From assembly GCA_036555065.1 (NCBI GenBank), contig DATBLZ010000003.1, positions 1 to 54,109 of the forward strand: DNA of 54,109 nucleotides, in the 5' to 3' direction. A program made the translations under genes and the position numbers. The notes beneath the pieces are model-generated. The model was given only the letters and a program-made list of their open reading frames with translations. It did no database searches and was not told the origin of the DNA. Shown piece by piece: positions 8,675 to 18,900 of the stretch. The first letter of the stretch is position 1. Each line of letters opens with the position of its first letter. The stretch is from DATBLZ01 sp036555065 (lineage in GTDB: Bacteria; Pseudomonadota; Gammaproteobacteria; Steroidobacterales; Rariloculaceae).

Positions 8675-9192
8675 AGGACTCGCGTCGACTGCAGCGCCTT
8701 GCGCGCTATCGTCCGAAGCTGCAGACGATCCCCCTGACGTCGCTCATGGACGTTTTCACGATTCTGGTTTTCTTCCTGCTCGTGAACTCGGGCACTTCGG
8801 AGCTGCTCCAAGTGCCGCGACAAATGGTGCTTCCGGAGTCCGTAGTCGAAGTAAAGCCGCGCGAGACCGTCGTGATCTACGTCAACCAGGACGAGGTCAT
8901 CGTGCAGGGCGAGGCCGTCGTGCGCATCGCCGACATTGTCGCGAGCGGCGGAGGGGACATCGTGCCGATCATGACGCGGCTTGCTGAGCTCCAGGATCGC
9001 GTCATCGGCGTGCGCACGCAGACCATCTTGCAGAGCAAGGAAGTGACGATCCTCGCGGACAAGACGATTCCGTTCAGCATCGTCAAGCAAGTCATGTCGA
9101 CGTGCACGGCACAAGGTTACGAGCGAATCTCGCTGGCCGTCGTACAGAAAGAGACAACAACCCGGGGCCCGGCCGCCGCGACGCAAATCTAG
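8671..9192 (+). CDS. ExbD/TolR-family protein with intact ion-carrying Asp
   Basis: A 173-residue second ExbD/TolR-type protein. The membrane helix (about residues 20-38) contains LTSLMDVFTILVFFLLV, with the conserved Asp at residue 27, the predicted proton carrier. A periplasmic domain follows (VVIYVNQDEVIVQGEAVV; ILADKTIPFSIVKQVMSTC). The GTG start at 8671 overlaps the previous stop, which fits translational coupling and a fixed ratio of the two subunits. Known Ton and Tol motors use one ExbD/TolR gene, whereas myxobacterial Agl uses two (AglQ and AglS), which this arrangement resembles. Confidence 0.92.
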   Translation: MKDSRRLQRLARYRPKLQTIPLTSLMDVFTILVFFLLVNSGTSELLQVPRQMVLPESVVEVKPRETVVIYVNQDEVIVQGEAVVRIADIVASGGGDIVPIMTRLAELQDRVIGVRTQTILQSKEVTILADKTIPFSIVKQVMSTCTAQGYERISLAVVQKETTTRGPAAATQI

Positions 9193-9196
9193 GCAA

Positions 9197-10654
9197 ATGA
9201 ATTCCGCAGTCACCAAGGAACCAGAGCCGCTGTCGGCGCAACAGCCGCTGACCGAGCAGATCGGTGCAGCCCAAGGCCAATTGGGCGGGCTCGAGCGAGA
9301 TCTGGGCTCGATCGACGCCGAGCTCGAGCGCCTCGCGGGCCAGGTCGAGAAGTTCGCGCTGCTCGAGCAGACCTACGGCGCACTCGAGAGGCTCGAGGCG
9401 CTCGGCGCAACCGAGCTCTTCTGGGGTCGCGGCGCTGCAGGCAGCGATTCCACGGCGCACCTCGCGAGTCTGCGGCAGCGCATCGACGAATTCCGCGCGG
9501 AGGTCAAGGGCTGCGAAGACCGCCGGCACGCGGTGCTTAAGGAGATCGATCAGGGGCGCGAGATCCTCGGGATCCTCGAGGAAGACCTCTTCGACCTGCA
9601 ACTCGAGGAGGAAGAGCGGCAGAACGAGTGGGTCATCGAGCGCGACGTCGGAGAGCTACCGGACCGTCCGGCGAAAATGCCGTGGGCAAGCGACGCGGAC
9701 GACAAGCAATTTCGTAAAGGCTTGAGCGCCGCGATCTTGTGGGCGCTGTTGCTCGGGCTCGTCGTGCCGCTCGTCAAGCTGCCGCTGCCGGAGCCCGCCG
9801 AGATTCTCGAGGTGCCGGATCGCGTCGTGCAGTTGATCAGGCAGCAGCGCAATCGACCCGTGACGCCGCCGCCGGCCGTCATGGCGGAGCGCCAACCCAT
9901 CGAGCCCGAGCCGGTCCCGGAGCCCGAGACTCCGCCCGAAGCCGAGCCCGTGGTCGCGGACCAAGCGCCGCGCGACGACGCAGAGCCGGGGCCGGCGCCC
10001 GGGCCCGAGCCGCCGACCCCTGAGCAACGCGCCGCCTCGAGCGGCTTGCTCGCGTTCCGCGAGAGCTTCTCGACGCTCGCCGATGCGCGACCGGCGGCGC
10101 GACTCGGCGCCGACGCCCGAATCAACCGCAGCGGCGAGGCGGCCGTCGGCCAGCCCGTGCGCGCGATGGTGACGACGCAGGCGCCGGGCTCGAGCGGCGG
10201 CATCAATCTCGGTTCGTTCAGCCGCGACGTCACCGCGGGCGGCGGCGGCGGAGGCGGAATGGCAGGCGTCGAGACCACTCGCGTCGCGAGCTCGATCGGC
10301 CCGGGCGGCGGCGGTGGCCGGTTCGCCGGCGGAGGCAGCGGTGACGGCACCGGAGCCCAAGCCGGACGCACGGATGAAGAGATCCAAATCGTTTTCGATC
10401 GCTACAAGGCATCGCTGTATCGACTGTACAACCGCGAGCTCCGCAACGATCCGACGTTGCGCGGACAGATGGTCCTGCATCTGACGATCGAGCCAGACGG
10501 TACCGTCTCGATGTGCGAGCTCATGTCGACGGACATGAACGCGCCGGTGCTCGTCGAGCAAGTGCTCGCGCGCGTTCGCACGTTCGACTTCGGCGCGAAG
10601 GACGTCGCCGCGATCACGATTTTCTATCCCATCGACTTCTTGCCGGCTGCTTGA
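9197..10654 (+). CDS. TonB-like protein with AgmX/PglI-type C-terminus
   Basis: A 485-residue protein whose layout is that of an energy-transducing rod. An N-terminal cytoplasmic coiled coil spans about residues 20-145 and a single membrane helix about 176-193. The post-membrane segment EPAEILEVPDRVVQLI is typical of AgmX/GltG-type proteins. Then come a Pro/Glu-rich spacer (221-275), a Gly-rich spacer (330-390) and a TonB-like C-terminal domain (392-485; FDRYKASLYRLYNREL, GQMVLHLTIEPDGTV, FDFGAKDVAAITIFYPIDF). The C-terminus matches the AgmX/PglI tail known from myxobacteria. The long coiled coil on the cytoplasmic side is unusual for plain TonB. It follows the ExbD pair by 4 bp and probably transmits motor force across the periplasm. 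A control region of 303 bp follows. Confidence 0.88.
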   Translation: MNSAVTKEPEPLSAQQPLTEQIGAAQGQLGGLERDLGSIDAELERLAGQVEKFALLEQTYGALERLEALGATELFWGRGAAGSDSTAHLASLRQRIDEFRAEVKGCEDRRHAVLKEIDQGREILGILEEDLFDLQLEEEERQNEWVIERDVGELPDRPAKMPWASDADDKQFRKGLSAAILWALLLGLVVPLVKLPLPEPAEILEVPDRVVQLIRQQRNRPVTPPPAVMAERQPIEPEPVPEPETPPEAEPVVADQAPRDDAEPGPAPGPEPPTPEQRAASSGLLAFRESFSTLADARPAARLGADARINRSGEAAVGQPVRAMVTTQAPGSSGGINLGSFSRDVTAGGGGGGGMAGVETTRVASSIGPGGGGGRFAGGGSGDGTGAQAGRTDEEIQIVFDRYKASLYRLYNRELRNDPTLRGQMVLHLTIEPDGTVSMCELMSTDMNAPVLVEQVLARVRTFDFGAKDVAAITIFYPIDFLPAA

Positions 10655-10746
10655 CCGAAAATTTTCGCCGTCTTGCAGCTCCTCGGCCGCGTTGTCGTGC
10701 GGCGATTTCACAGAATATGTCGCCGTCGTGCGACGTAGTTCACAGG

Positions 10747-10762
10747 TGTGATGCACGTCACC
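10747..10762 (+). promoter_or_regulatory. CRP/Clp-like binding site
   Basis: TGTGA, six bases, then TCACC: one mismatch from the CRP/Clp palindrome TGTGA-N6-TCACA. Its centre is about 41 bp before base 10796, where a transcript carrying the downstream riboswitch would reasonably begin. That is the usual spacing for a class II CRP activator site. A weak -10-like TAATAG sits at 10783-10788. The site is seen in the sequence; binding and start point are inferred. Confidence 0.45.
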
Positions 10763-10802
10763 CACGCCTCGAACGTGTTGGGTAATAGTGACGTCTGCGA
10801 TT

Positions 10803-10890
10803 GAAGACAAGGGCAAAACCACCGAAAGGTGGTGACGCAAAGTCACCGGTCTAACGAGCGCGAGCTCTACGACAGCGGGACCGCCGCAAT
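10803..10890 (+). promoter_or_regulatory. c-di-GMP-I (GEMM) riboswitch
   Basis: The conserved aptamer core is present in order: GGGCAAA at 10811-10817, a hairpin capped by a GAAA tetraloop (ACCACC-GAAA-GGTGGT, 10818-10833), and the invariant GACGCAAAG at 10834-10842. CACCGGTCTAA follows, then a second small hairpin (GAGC-GCGA-GCTC) and TACGACAGCGGGACCG. This matches the GEMM-I consensus, in which GACGCAAAG and the GAAA tetraloop with its receptor frame the c-di-GMP pocket. The 3' end runs into the left arm of a terminator hairpin, so the likely mechanism is control of transcription termination. It stands before the DUF11 surface gene and separates it from the motor genes. It sits outside the coding frame if the DUF11 gene starts at 10958. 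Confidence 0.9.
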
Positions 10891-10921
10891 CTGCGCAGCT
10901 CGAGCTGCGCGGTCCCCTTTT
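10877..10921 (+). terminator. Riboswitch-linked intrinsic terminator
   Basis: GGGACCGC (10877-10884) pairs with GCGGTCCC (10909-10916). The inside contains the self-complementary GCAGCTCGAGCTGC, which extends the stem, and TTTT follows at 10918-10921. The left arm is shared with the last conserved bases of the c-di-GMP aptamer, so ligand-bound aptamer and terminator should exclude each other. If so, c-di-GMP would favour read-through into the DUF11 and OmpA-like genes. The direction of control is an inference. Confidence 0.8.
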
Positions 10922-10957
10922 CGGCGACTTGCCCTTGCGCGACGGGGAAGAGGGGCT

Positions 10958-13900
10958 ATGACGGACGGCAGCAGGCGCAATCTGATGACTCGCGTCCGGC
11001 GTTTCGCCGGTGCGTTTACGCGCGCGTCTACATTGGCTCTTGCGCTGGTCACGCTGGTTCCAGCCGGGAGCGTGTCGGCGGCTACGATCCAGTACCTGTC
11101 CGTCACCGGAATCTGGCACGACCCGGTGGATAACGTCCCTGGAGTTCAACCCGGTGATCCCGTCATCACGAACGGCAACCCGACCTCGATCATCAGGTGG
11201 GGCACAACGAGCGGCACGCCGCAAAGCGGCTATGACTACACCGCAACGATACCTCCGCCTTTCACGTTGCCAGGGCCGATCCCGTTCTTTTCGCTTGGGA
11301 CCTTTACGCATCAGAATTTCGTGGTCTCCGATCCGTCCTTAACTTCAGTTCAGCTCGATGTTGTCCTCGTGCTCGATGTGGATGGCGTTCCGACCGGTCC
11401 GTTGACCTTCACCTTCACGTTCAACCACGAAGAAACCCCGAACAACCAGAATCCTTGTCCCTATCCCACGCCGCCCGGAGAAGGCTGCACGGACCGTGTG
11501 ACGATCGTCGCCTCGCCACAGCCCACGACGTTCAACGTCGGTGGAGTGGATTACACGTTGGCGATGAATTTTCTCCTCAACGGCCAACCGGTGTCCGAAT
11601 ACATCACGAGAGAAGGCGGGACCGTCAACAGCTCGGGCCTCGTCGGGGAGTTTACGTTGCCACCGGGGCTCACGGTCTCGAAGTCGGGGCCCACGACGAT
11701 GAATCTGGCCGAGTGGGGTGATTTCGCCATCGACGTGCCGAACGGGAGCGCATCCGACGCGCACAACGTGACGCTCGTCGATCGGCTCCCCGACGGCCCG
11801 ACCGGCGGGATGTGCGACACGACGCCGCAAGTGCTGAGCGCGCGCGTTTTCGCGGCAGACGGCGTGACACCGGTGCCCGGTAAAGGCCCTCTGGTCCAGG
11901 GGACGGACTATTCGCTCGCCTATGACGGTGTCGCGTGCGAGCTCACGTTGAGCACCATAAGCGCGGCCTCGGTGATTGGTGTAGACGAACGTCTCATCGT
12001 CGCGTATCGCGCGCGGCTCGACGCCGATACTCAGGACGGCATCACGCTGACGAACGTGGCCGGCGCCACCGAGTGGTTCGACGACGCCGACACGAATCCG
12101 GGCCGCGTCACCTACACGCGCACGCTGACCGACGGCACCGTGGGCGTAGGGGACCACGAGGACGCGCACACCGTCACCGTCGATCTGCACATGCTCAGGT
12201 TCGACAAGACCGTCGCGAACGTGAGCCGCGGCACGAACCCGGCGACGTTCGCAACGCCGGGTGAAATGCTGCGCTACACGTTCCGCGTCGAGAATCTCGG
12301 CACCGTCGCGATCAACGCCTTCAGCATCGTCGACGAGCTGGACGCGCTCAATGCGACGCCGGGGTTTGCACCCGGCACGCTGAACGTAGTCACCGTTCCG
12401 GCCGGCGCCGACGTGACGAATACGAGCGCGACGGGCGGCGCGGCCGGCACCGGCCTCGTGGATATACGCAACTTGAGCCTCGGCGTCGGCGCCGTCGTGC
12501 TCGTCGAGTTCGAGGTAGCGCTCGCGCCGGTCCTCACCGACGGTAGCTACGTCGAGAACCAGGCCGCGCTTCTGGTCGCCGGTTACACGCTCGCGCAGAG
12601 CGACGATCCGAATGTCAACGGCATTGCCGATCCGAGCATCGCCGGCGACGAGGATCCGACGCGCGTGCAGATCGAGTCGGCGCCGCGCTTCGACGTCGAC
12701 AAGATCTCGACGGATTTGACGGCCGACCCGAACGTGCTGCTTTCAAGTGAGACGCTCAGGTACACGATCACGGTCCGCAACGTCGGCACGGACGACGCCC
12801 TCGACGTCACGCTCCGCGACGACGTGCCCGCGAACACCACTTACGTCGCCGGCAGCACGACGCTCAACGGCATGGCCATTGCGGACGGGCCGTCGGGTCT
12901 GGCGCCGCTCGTCAACGGCGTTCTGATTTACGCAGCGGCGGAGCCGACGCCGGGCACGCTGCGTGCCGGCGCCATGGCGACCATCGAGTTCGACGTCGTC
13001 GTCTACCCGAATCTGCCCGATGGCACGGTTATCTCGAACCAGGGCTTCGTCAGCGCCGCGGCCGACGCGATCTTCGACCAGCCGTCCGACGATCCGGCGA
13101 CGCCCGTGCCCGATGATCCCACGCGCGACATCGTCGGCAACGCGCCGCTCCTGTTCGTGGCCAAGTCCGCGGCGCTACTGACGGACTTGGGCACGCCCGG
13201 CATCGTCGATCCCGGTGACGTGCTGCGTTACACGATCACGATGTACAACAACGGCACGATCACGGCGACGAACGTCGTCCTCACCGACGCCGTTCCGGCA
13301 AACACGACCTATTACGCGGATTCGACGACGCTGAACGGGCTCCCGGTCGGCCAGCCCGACGGCGGCACGTCGCCTCTCGCAGCCGGCATCCCCGTGAGCT
13401 CCGCGGACTTGACGCCGCCGCTGCCGGGCCTAAGCGAAGGCACGCTCACCGCAGGCCAATCGGCGGTGCTGCAGTTCGACCTGCAAGTCAATGCCGGCGT
13501 GCCTCCCGGCACGTTGATCACCAACCAGGCGCTGCTTACGAGCGACGAGATCCCGAGCTTGCTCAGCGACGGCGACGGCAATCCGGCGACGGGTCCCGAG
13601 CCCACCGTCGTCGTCGTCGGCGATGCCCAGCAGCTCCGGATCACGAAGGCAGTCGCCGTCGTCGGCGGCGGCCCGGTGATTTCGGGCGCGACGCTCGAAT
13701 ACACCGTGGGCGTTACGAACATCGGCGCCGTCCCCGCGTACAACGTCTTGCTCCGCGACGACCTCGACGTCCCGAACCCGGGCTACCTCACGTTCGTGCC
13801 GGGGTCGTGGGCCATGAACGGCTCCGTCGACGGCATCACGGTCGCGGGCCAGCTCCTGACGGCGGACTACTTCGCGACCTACGGCGCGCTCGCGCCGGGC

Positions 13901-15925
13901 GGGACGATCACGTTGCGATTCCGCGCCTTGATCGCGCCGGGGCTCGTGGCCGGCCAGCGAATCACGAACACGGCGACGGTCTACTGGAACGACCCGCAGC
14001 AGACCGCGAGCGCGAGCGTGTCGGTCGACATCGGCGGAACGCCCGGCATCGGCATTCTCAACGGCCGCGTGTGGCACGACGCCGATTTCGACGATGTCGC
14101 CGATGGCGCCGAGCGCTACCTTGCGGGATGGAGCGTCGAACTCTATCGCAACAGCGTGCTCACGCAAACGGTGCTGACCGACGCCAACGGCCTCTACACG
14201 ATCGCCGGCGTCATGCCGAATTACCTCACCACCGATACGTTGGAGCTCCGCTTCCGCCGCCCGGGCGCCGGGCCGAATACGGCGTTACTCGGCACGGCCC
14301 ATTCGGATTTCACGAACGACCTCCAGCGCATCTACGACATCGTGGTCATGTCGGGCAACAATCTGCAGAACCTCGATCTGCCGATCGAGCCGAACGGCGT
14401 CATCTACGACTCGATCGGGCGCGCGCCGATTACGGGCGCACGCGTGACGCTCGTCGACGCAGCCGGCGGCGCTCCATTGCCGTCGAGCTGCTTCTACGAC
14501 GTCGGCCAACAGGACCAGGTCACGCTCGCCGACGGCTACTACAAGTTCGACATCAACTTCGCGGATGCCGCATGCCCGAGCGGCGGCAGCTACGTGATCA
14601 GTGTCGCGCCGCCGTCGTCCGCCTACGTGCCCGGCGTTTCGGCGATGATCCCGCCGCTCACGGATGCCACGACCGCGGCCTTCGCGGTGCCGACCTGCCC
14701 GGGGTCGATCAACGACGCCGTGCCGGTCACGAGCTCGCACTGCGAGGTGCAGCCGTCGGAGTTTGCGCCGTCGCCGGCGATCCCGCCGCGCACGGCCGGC
14801 ACGAACTATCACCTGAAGCTCCTGCTCGACGACAGTTTCTTGCCGGGCACTAGCCAGCTTTTCAACAATCATATCCCGCTCGATCTCGATCTCGACGATT
14901 CGGTCACCATCACGAAGACGACGCCGATCGTGAACGTGTCGCGCGGCGAGCTCGTGCCGTACACGATCACGGTGACCAACGGCATCGGCGTGAATCTCGA
15001 CATCGTCGCGGTCGTCGATCGCTTTCCGGCCGGCTTCCGCTATGTCGAGGAGTCGGCAAGGCTGGACGGCGTTGCGGCCGAGCCCGTCGTGAACGGCCGC
15101 GAGCTCACGTGGTCGGGCCTGACGATCACGCCCGACGGCCAGCACACGTTGCAGCTCCTGCTCGCCGTCGGATCCGGCGTCGGCGAGGGCGAGTTCGTCA
15201 ATCGCGCCCAGGCCATGAACATGCTCACGGGCGGCCCGCTCTCGCTCGAGGCAACCGCCACGGTGCGCATCGTCCCGGACCCGGACTTCGACTGCACCGA
15301 CGTCATGGGCAAGGTCTTCGACGACACCAATCGCAACGGGCTCCAAGACCCCGGCGAGGCCGGAATCTCGGGCGTGCGGCTGGCGACGGCGCGTGGTCTC
15401 GTCGCGATGACCGATCAATATGGCCGCTTCCACATCACCTGCGCCATTACGCCGCACGAAGGTCGAGGTAGCAACTTCGTGCTCAAGCTCGACGATCGAA
15501 CGCTGCCGAGCGGGTATCGCGGGTCCACGGAGTTTCTGCAGATCAAACGCGCGACCCGCGGTAAGGCGCTCGAGTTCAACTTCGGCGCGTCGATCCATCG
15601 CGTGGTGGGTCTCGATATCGCCGACCCCGTGTTCGAGCCCGGCGTGATCGAGATGCGCGAAATCTGGCGGCCGCGGATAGAGCTCTTGGTCCAAGAGCTG
15701 CGCACGGCGCCGGCCGTCTTGCGCCTCTCGTACCTCGCCGATCTCGAGGACCCGAGACTAGTCGAGCAGCGCCTCGACAGCGTAAGGGCGCAAGTCATGA
15801 ACGCCTGGAGCGCCCAGGAAGATTGCTGCCTCTACCAGCTCGAAGTCGAAACGGAGGTTTTCTGGAGACGCGGGGCACCTCCCGAGGACGCCGAGCAGCG
15901 CAGGGACGGCAGGGGGGACCGATGA
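10958..15925 (+). CDS. Giant DUF11-repeat surface protein
   Basis: A 1655-residue exported protein. I place the start at ATG 10958 because a GGGGAAGAGGGG ribosome site precedes it and the upstream in-frame extension lies inside the riboswitch. A signal peptide (LALALVTLVPAGSVSA) is followed by about six DUF11-type beta-sandwich repeats with the recurring pattern KxxxxVxxGxxLRYTITVxNxGT and LxDxxPANTTYV. SdrD-B-like segments follow (GRVWHDADFDDVADGAE; GKVFDDTNRNGLQDPGE). The C-terminal tail (FEPGVIEMREIWRPRIELLV onward) is not a DUF11 repeat. Such proteins are stalk-like surface or fimbria-like components and adhesins. Its stop overlaps the next start (ATGA), so it is coupled to the OmpA-like barrel protein, its likely anchor. 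Expression is probably set by the c-di-GMP riboswitch. Confidence 0.9.
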   Translation: MTDGSRRNLMTRVRRFAGAFTRASTLALALVTLVPAGSVSAATIQYLSVTGIWHDPVDNVPGVQPGDPVITNGNPTSIIRWGTTSGTPQSGYDYTATIPPPFTLPGPIPFFSLGTFTHQNFVVSDPSLTSVQLDVVLVLDVDGVPTGPLTFTFTFNHEETPNNQNPCPYPTPPGEGCTDRVTIVASPQPTTFNVGGVDYTLAMNFLLNGQPVSEYITREGGTVNSSGLVGEFTLPPGLTVSKSGPTTMNLAEWGDFAIDVPNGSASDAHNVTLVDRLPDGPTGGMCDTTPQVLSARVFAADGVTPVPGKGPLVQGTDYSLAYDGVACELTLSTISAASVIGVDERLIVAYRARLDADTQDGITLTNVAGATEWFDDADTNPGRVTYTRTLTDGTVGVGDHEDAHTVTVDLHMLRFDKTVANVSRGTNPATFATPGEMLRYTFRVENLGTVAINAFSIVDELDALNATPGFAPGTLNVVTVPAGADVTNTSATGGAAGTGLVDIRNLSLGVGAVVLVEFEVALAPVLTDGSYVENQAALLVAGYTLAQSDDPNVNGIADPSIAGDEDPTRVQIESAPRFDVDKISTDLTADPNVLLSSETLRYTITVRNVGTDDALDVTLRDDVPANTTYVAGSTTLNGMAIADGPSGLAPLVNGVLIYAAAEPTPGTLRAGAMATIEFDVVVYPNLPDGTVISNQGFVSAAADAIFDQPSDDPATPVPDDPTRDIVGNAPLLFVAKSAALLTDLGTPGIVDPGDVLRYTITMYNNGTITATNVVLTDAVPANTTYYADSTTLNGLPVGQPDGGTSPLAAGIPVSSADLTPPLPGLSEGTLTAGQSAVLQFDLQVNAGVPPGTLITNQALLTSDEIPSLLSDGDGNPATGPEPTVVVVGDAQQLRITKAVAVVGGGPVISGATLEYTVGVTNIGAVPAYNVLLRDDLDVPNPGYLTFVPGSWAMNGSVDGITVAGQLLTADYFATYGALAPGGTITLRFRALIAPGLVAGQRITNTATVYWNDPQQTASASVSVDIGGTPGIGILNGRVWHDADFDDVADGAERYLAGWSVELYRNSVLTQTVLTDANGLYTIAGVMPNYLTTDTLELRFRRPGAGPNTALLGTAHSDFTNDLQRIYDIVVMSGNNLQNLDLPIEPNGVIYDSIGRAPITGARVTLVDAAGGAPLPSSCFYDVGQQDQVTLADGYYKFDINFADAACPSGGSYVISVAPPSSAYVPGVSAMIPPLTDATTAAFAVPTCPGSINDAVPVTSSHCEVQPSEFAPSPAIPPRTAGTNYHLKLLLDDSFLPGTSQLFNNHIPLDLDLDDSVTITKTTPIVNVSRGELVPYTITVTNGIGVNLDIVAVVDRFPAGFRYVEESARLDGVAAEPVVNGRELTWSGLTITPDGQHTLQLLLAVGSGVGEGEFVNRAQAMNMLTGGPLSLEATATVRIVPDPDFDCTDVMGKVFDDTNRNGLQDPGEAGISGVRLATARGLVAMTDQYGRFHITCAITPHEGRGSNFVLKLDDRTLPSGYRGSTEFLQIKRATRGKALEFNFGASIHRVVGLDIADPVFEPGVIEMREIWRPRIELLVQELRTAPAVLRLSYLADLEDPRLVEQRLDSVRAQVMNAWSAQEDCCLYQLEVETEVFWRRGAPPEDAEQRRDGRGDR

Positions 15926-18900
15926 GAAAGAGCCAACGACTTCTGCTCGTTGTTGCGCTGACTGTCAGCGCTGGCGCCGACGCGCAGCTCTTCGGCGAGC
16001 CGGCGCGCGGCGAGGCCGTCGAACGGCACCTGCCCGGCGACCAGACACCGACGCCATGGGTGCACGATCCGGCCGTGCTGGGAACCCAAGCGGGCGACCG
16101 CATCGAAGTTCAGGAGGTCGCGGCCGAGGAGCTCAACACCGTCAAGCTCGCGAACGTCGTTCCGCCGATTCGGTTCGCGTCGGGCGTTGCGGAGATTCCG
16201 GACAGCACCGTTGCCGAGCTCCGCAAAATTTTGGACGGCATGCGCGACAAGCGCAACGTGCGGCTGCACCTCCTGGGCCATGCCGACACGCAACCGCTGT
16301 CGCCGGCGTTGGCCGCGGTGTTCGGCGACAACGAGGGCCTGTCGCGCGAGCGCGCCGGCGAGGTCGCGGAGTTCCTCAAGGCGAGCCTTGCGTTGCCGGC
16401 CGAGGCGGTCTCCTATGAGTGGGCCGGCGACACGCAACCGGTCGCGTCGAACGCGACGGAAGCCGGGCGCGCGCAGAACCGCCGCGTCGAAGTCGAGGTT
16501 TGGTACGACGAGGTCGAAGACGCCGTCGCACTCGAGGAGATCCTCGTCGAAGAAGACTTCCGGCAGGTCAAAGTCTGCCGGACGGATACGGTATGCCGGC
16601 TGCGCTATATGGAGGGCCTGGATCGACGCACGCGCGTGCAGAACCTCATCGCGCCCTTGCGCTTCTCGGTCGAGGCGATCGACGTGTCGCCGCAATTCAT
16701 CGAGCAGGTAGCACAGTCGCTGCGTAACCTGGGCGACCGGCACAATGTCCTCGTCAAGTTCATCGGGTACACGGACGACGCCCCGTTGAGCGAGCGCGAC
16801 GCTCGCCTCTACGGCGACCACGTCGGCCTCTCGAAGGCCCGCGCGCGCCGCGTGGCGCTCGCGGTCCAAGACGCGCTCGGGCTGCCTACGGCGAGCATCG
16901 ACAGCGATGGCCGCGGCGCCATGCGGCCGCTCGGTTCCAACGCGACGCCGCAAGGCCGGGCCTTGAACCGTCGTATCGAGGTCGAGTTCTGGTACGACGA
17001 TCCGCTGCAGGAGCTCCCGGACGAGCCGCAACTCTGCCCGATGCCCGGCGAAGAGCTCGTGACGCGAGTCTACGATCCGGCGTGGGGAAGCATCCCTGAG
17101 CTCGCGATCGTGAACGGCCAGCCCGTGATACCGCCGGGCTATGCCGGTCTCTTGCAGCGCGCGCTCGGCGACGTCGCGGACCGTAAGAACCCGCGGCTGC
17201 GATTCGTCGGCTACACGAGCAACGAGACTCTCGAGCGGCGCACGGCGCTCGTTTACGGCGACGACATCGGGCTCTCCGCGTCGCGCGCGCGCCGCGCGAT
17301 GGAGGCCGTGGGCGCCGAGCTCGGGCTGACCGAGGAGCAGCTCGAGTTCGAAGGGCACGGATACGTGCACACCGACGACGTGGTCAACGCGGGCTTCGTT
17401 CAGGACGAGAAATCGTACGTAGTCGCCGAGGTCGTCTACGACGAGATCGCAGAGCTCGATGACTACGAGGGTGTCGACGTCACTCCGCTGACGCGCGAGC
17501 TCACTCCGGAGAACGCGTTCGGCTTGAACCTCATGCGCATCACGGTCGACGGTGTGCCGATCGACGATCCCGGCCGAAGCTCGGCCGATATTCAACGTTG
17601 CACGGATGTCGCGCTCCAGGACGTCGACATTCAATTCGGCTTCGACACTTTGGAAGCGGAGCGCCGGCTCGCCGTCGCGGCGTACCCGGCGACGCTCACA
17701 TTGACGCGCACCGAGGCCGGCGGCGTCCCGCCGACGGTGCGGTTCACGATGTACGCAAACTACGCGCACTTCATCGAGCGCGCGGAGGTGCGTATTTTCG
17801 AGCTCGAGCAATCGACTGAAGCCGGGCCGCTCGGCGTCGTCGCCATCGGCCCGGACGGTTTCGTCGATTGGCAGCCCGCCGCGCGTTTCTTCGCCGCGCC
17901 GGCACGCGAGCTCAAGTACGTGCTCAGGGCCTACGGCAAGGGCGGCACGTTCGACGAGACGGCGCCGCAGACGCTGTGGCTCGCGAACGCCGGCCAAGAT
18001 GCGCAAGCGGCGAATAATGCGGAGCCGCCGTTGTTTGCTGCCTTGGGTCCGCTGCAAGTGCCTACTGTGGCACCGATGTCGATCGCGGCGTCGCAGGCGG
18101 CCTATGGCGAGAGCGCGCTGGCGCGGAGCAACATCCCGCTTGCGAGCGGCACGGTGACGGTGCGCGGCAGCGCAGTCCCCATCGGCCACAACGTCTACGT
18201 CGCAGGGCACCCCGTGCCCGTCGACCCGCAAGGCAACTTCGTCGCACAAGAAGTCCTCCCGTCGGGCATGCACGTGGTCGAGGTGGCCGTGCTCGACGAG
18301 TCCGGCAGCGGTGACCTGTACCTCCGTGATCTCGAGTTGGAGCGCAACGACTGGTTCTACGTCGGCATGGCCGATGTGACGCTGTCGGAGAACGATACGA
18401 ACGGGCCGATCGAGTTGCTCCAAGGCGAGAACCCCGCGTTCGATTTCGATTCCGCGGCCGACGCGCGACTCGCGTTCTACGTGAACGGGAAGTTCGGCGA
18501 CGCCTGGCACCTGACCGCGAGCGCCGACACGCGCGATGCGCCGCTCGATGACCTGTTCAGCAACTTCCTCGACAAATCGCCGGAATCGTTGTTCAGGCGG
18601 ATCGACCCCGACTACCAGTACCCGACGTTCGGCGATGACGGCACGGTCGAGGAGATGGCGCCGACCCTCGGCAAGTTTTTCGTCGAGCTCGGGCGGCGCG
18701 AGAGCTACGGTAAGTGGGGCAACTTCAACATCGGCTACATGAATAATGAGCTCGCCCAGGTCGACCGAGGGCTCTATGGCGCGAATATCCACTATCAGTC
18801 GGAGACGACGACGACTTTCGGCGAGCAGCGCTTTGCGATCGACGGCTTCACCGCGGAGCCCGGCACGATCTCGAGCTGGGAAGAGTTCCGCGGCACAGGC

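Noticed and set aside
7502..10654. The motor genes as the standard Tol-Pal or iron-uptake TonB system
   Set aside because: No tolA, tolB, pal or TonB-dependent receptor gene is nearby; two ExbD-type genes and an AgmX-type rod point to another machine.
10829..10957. Upstream extension of the DUF11 frame from a GTG
   Set aside because: It lies within the riboswitch and terminator, has no ribosome site, and gives no protein-like sequence or signal peptide.
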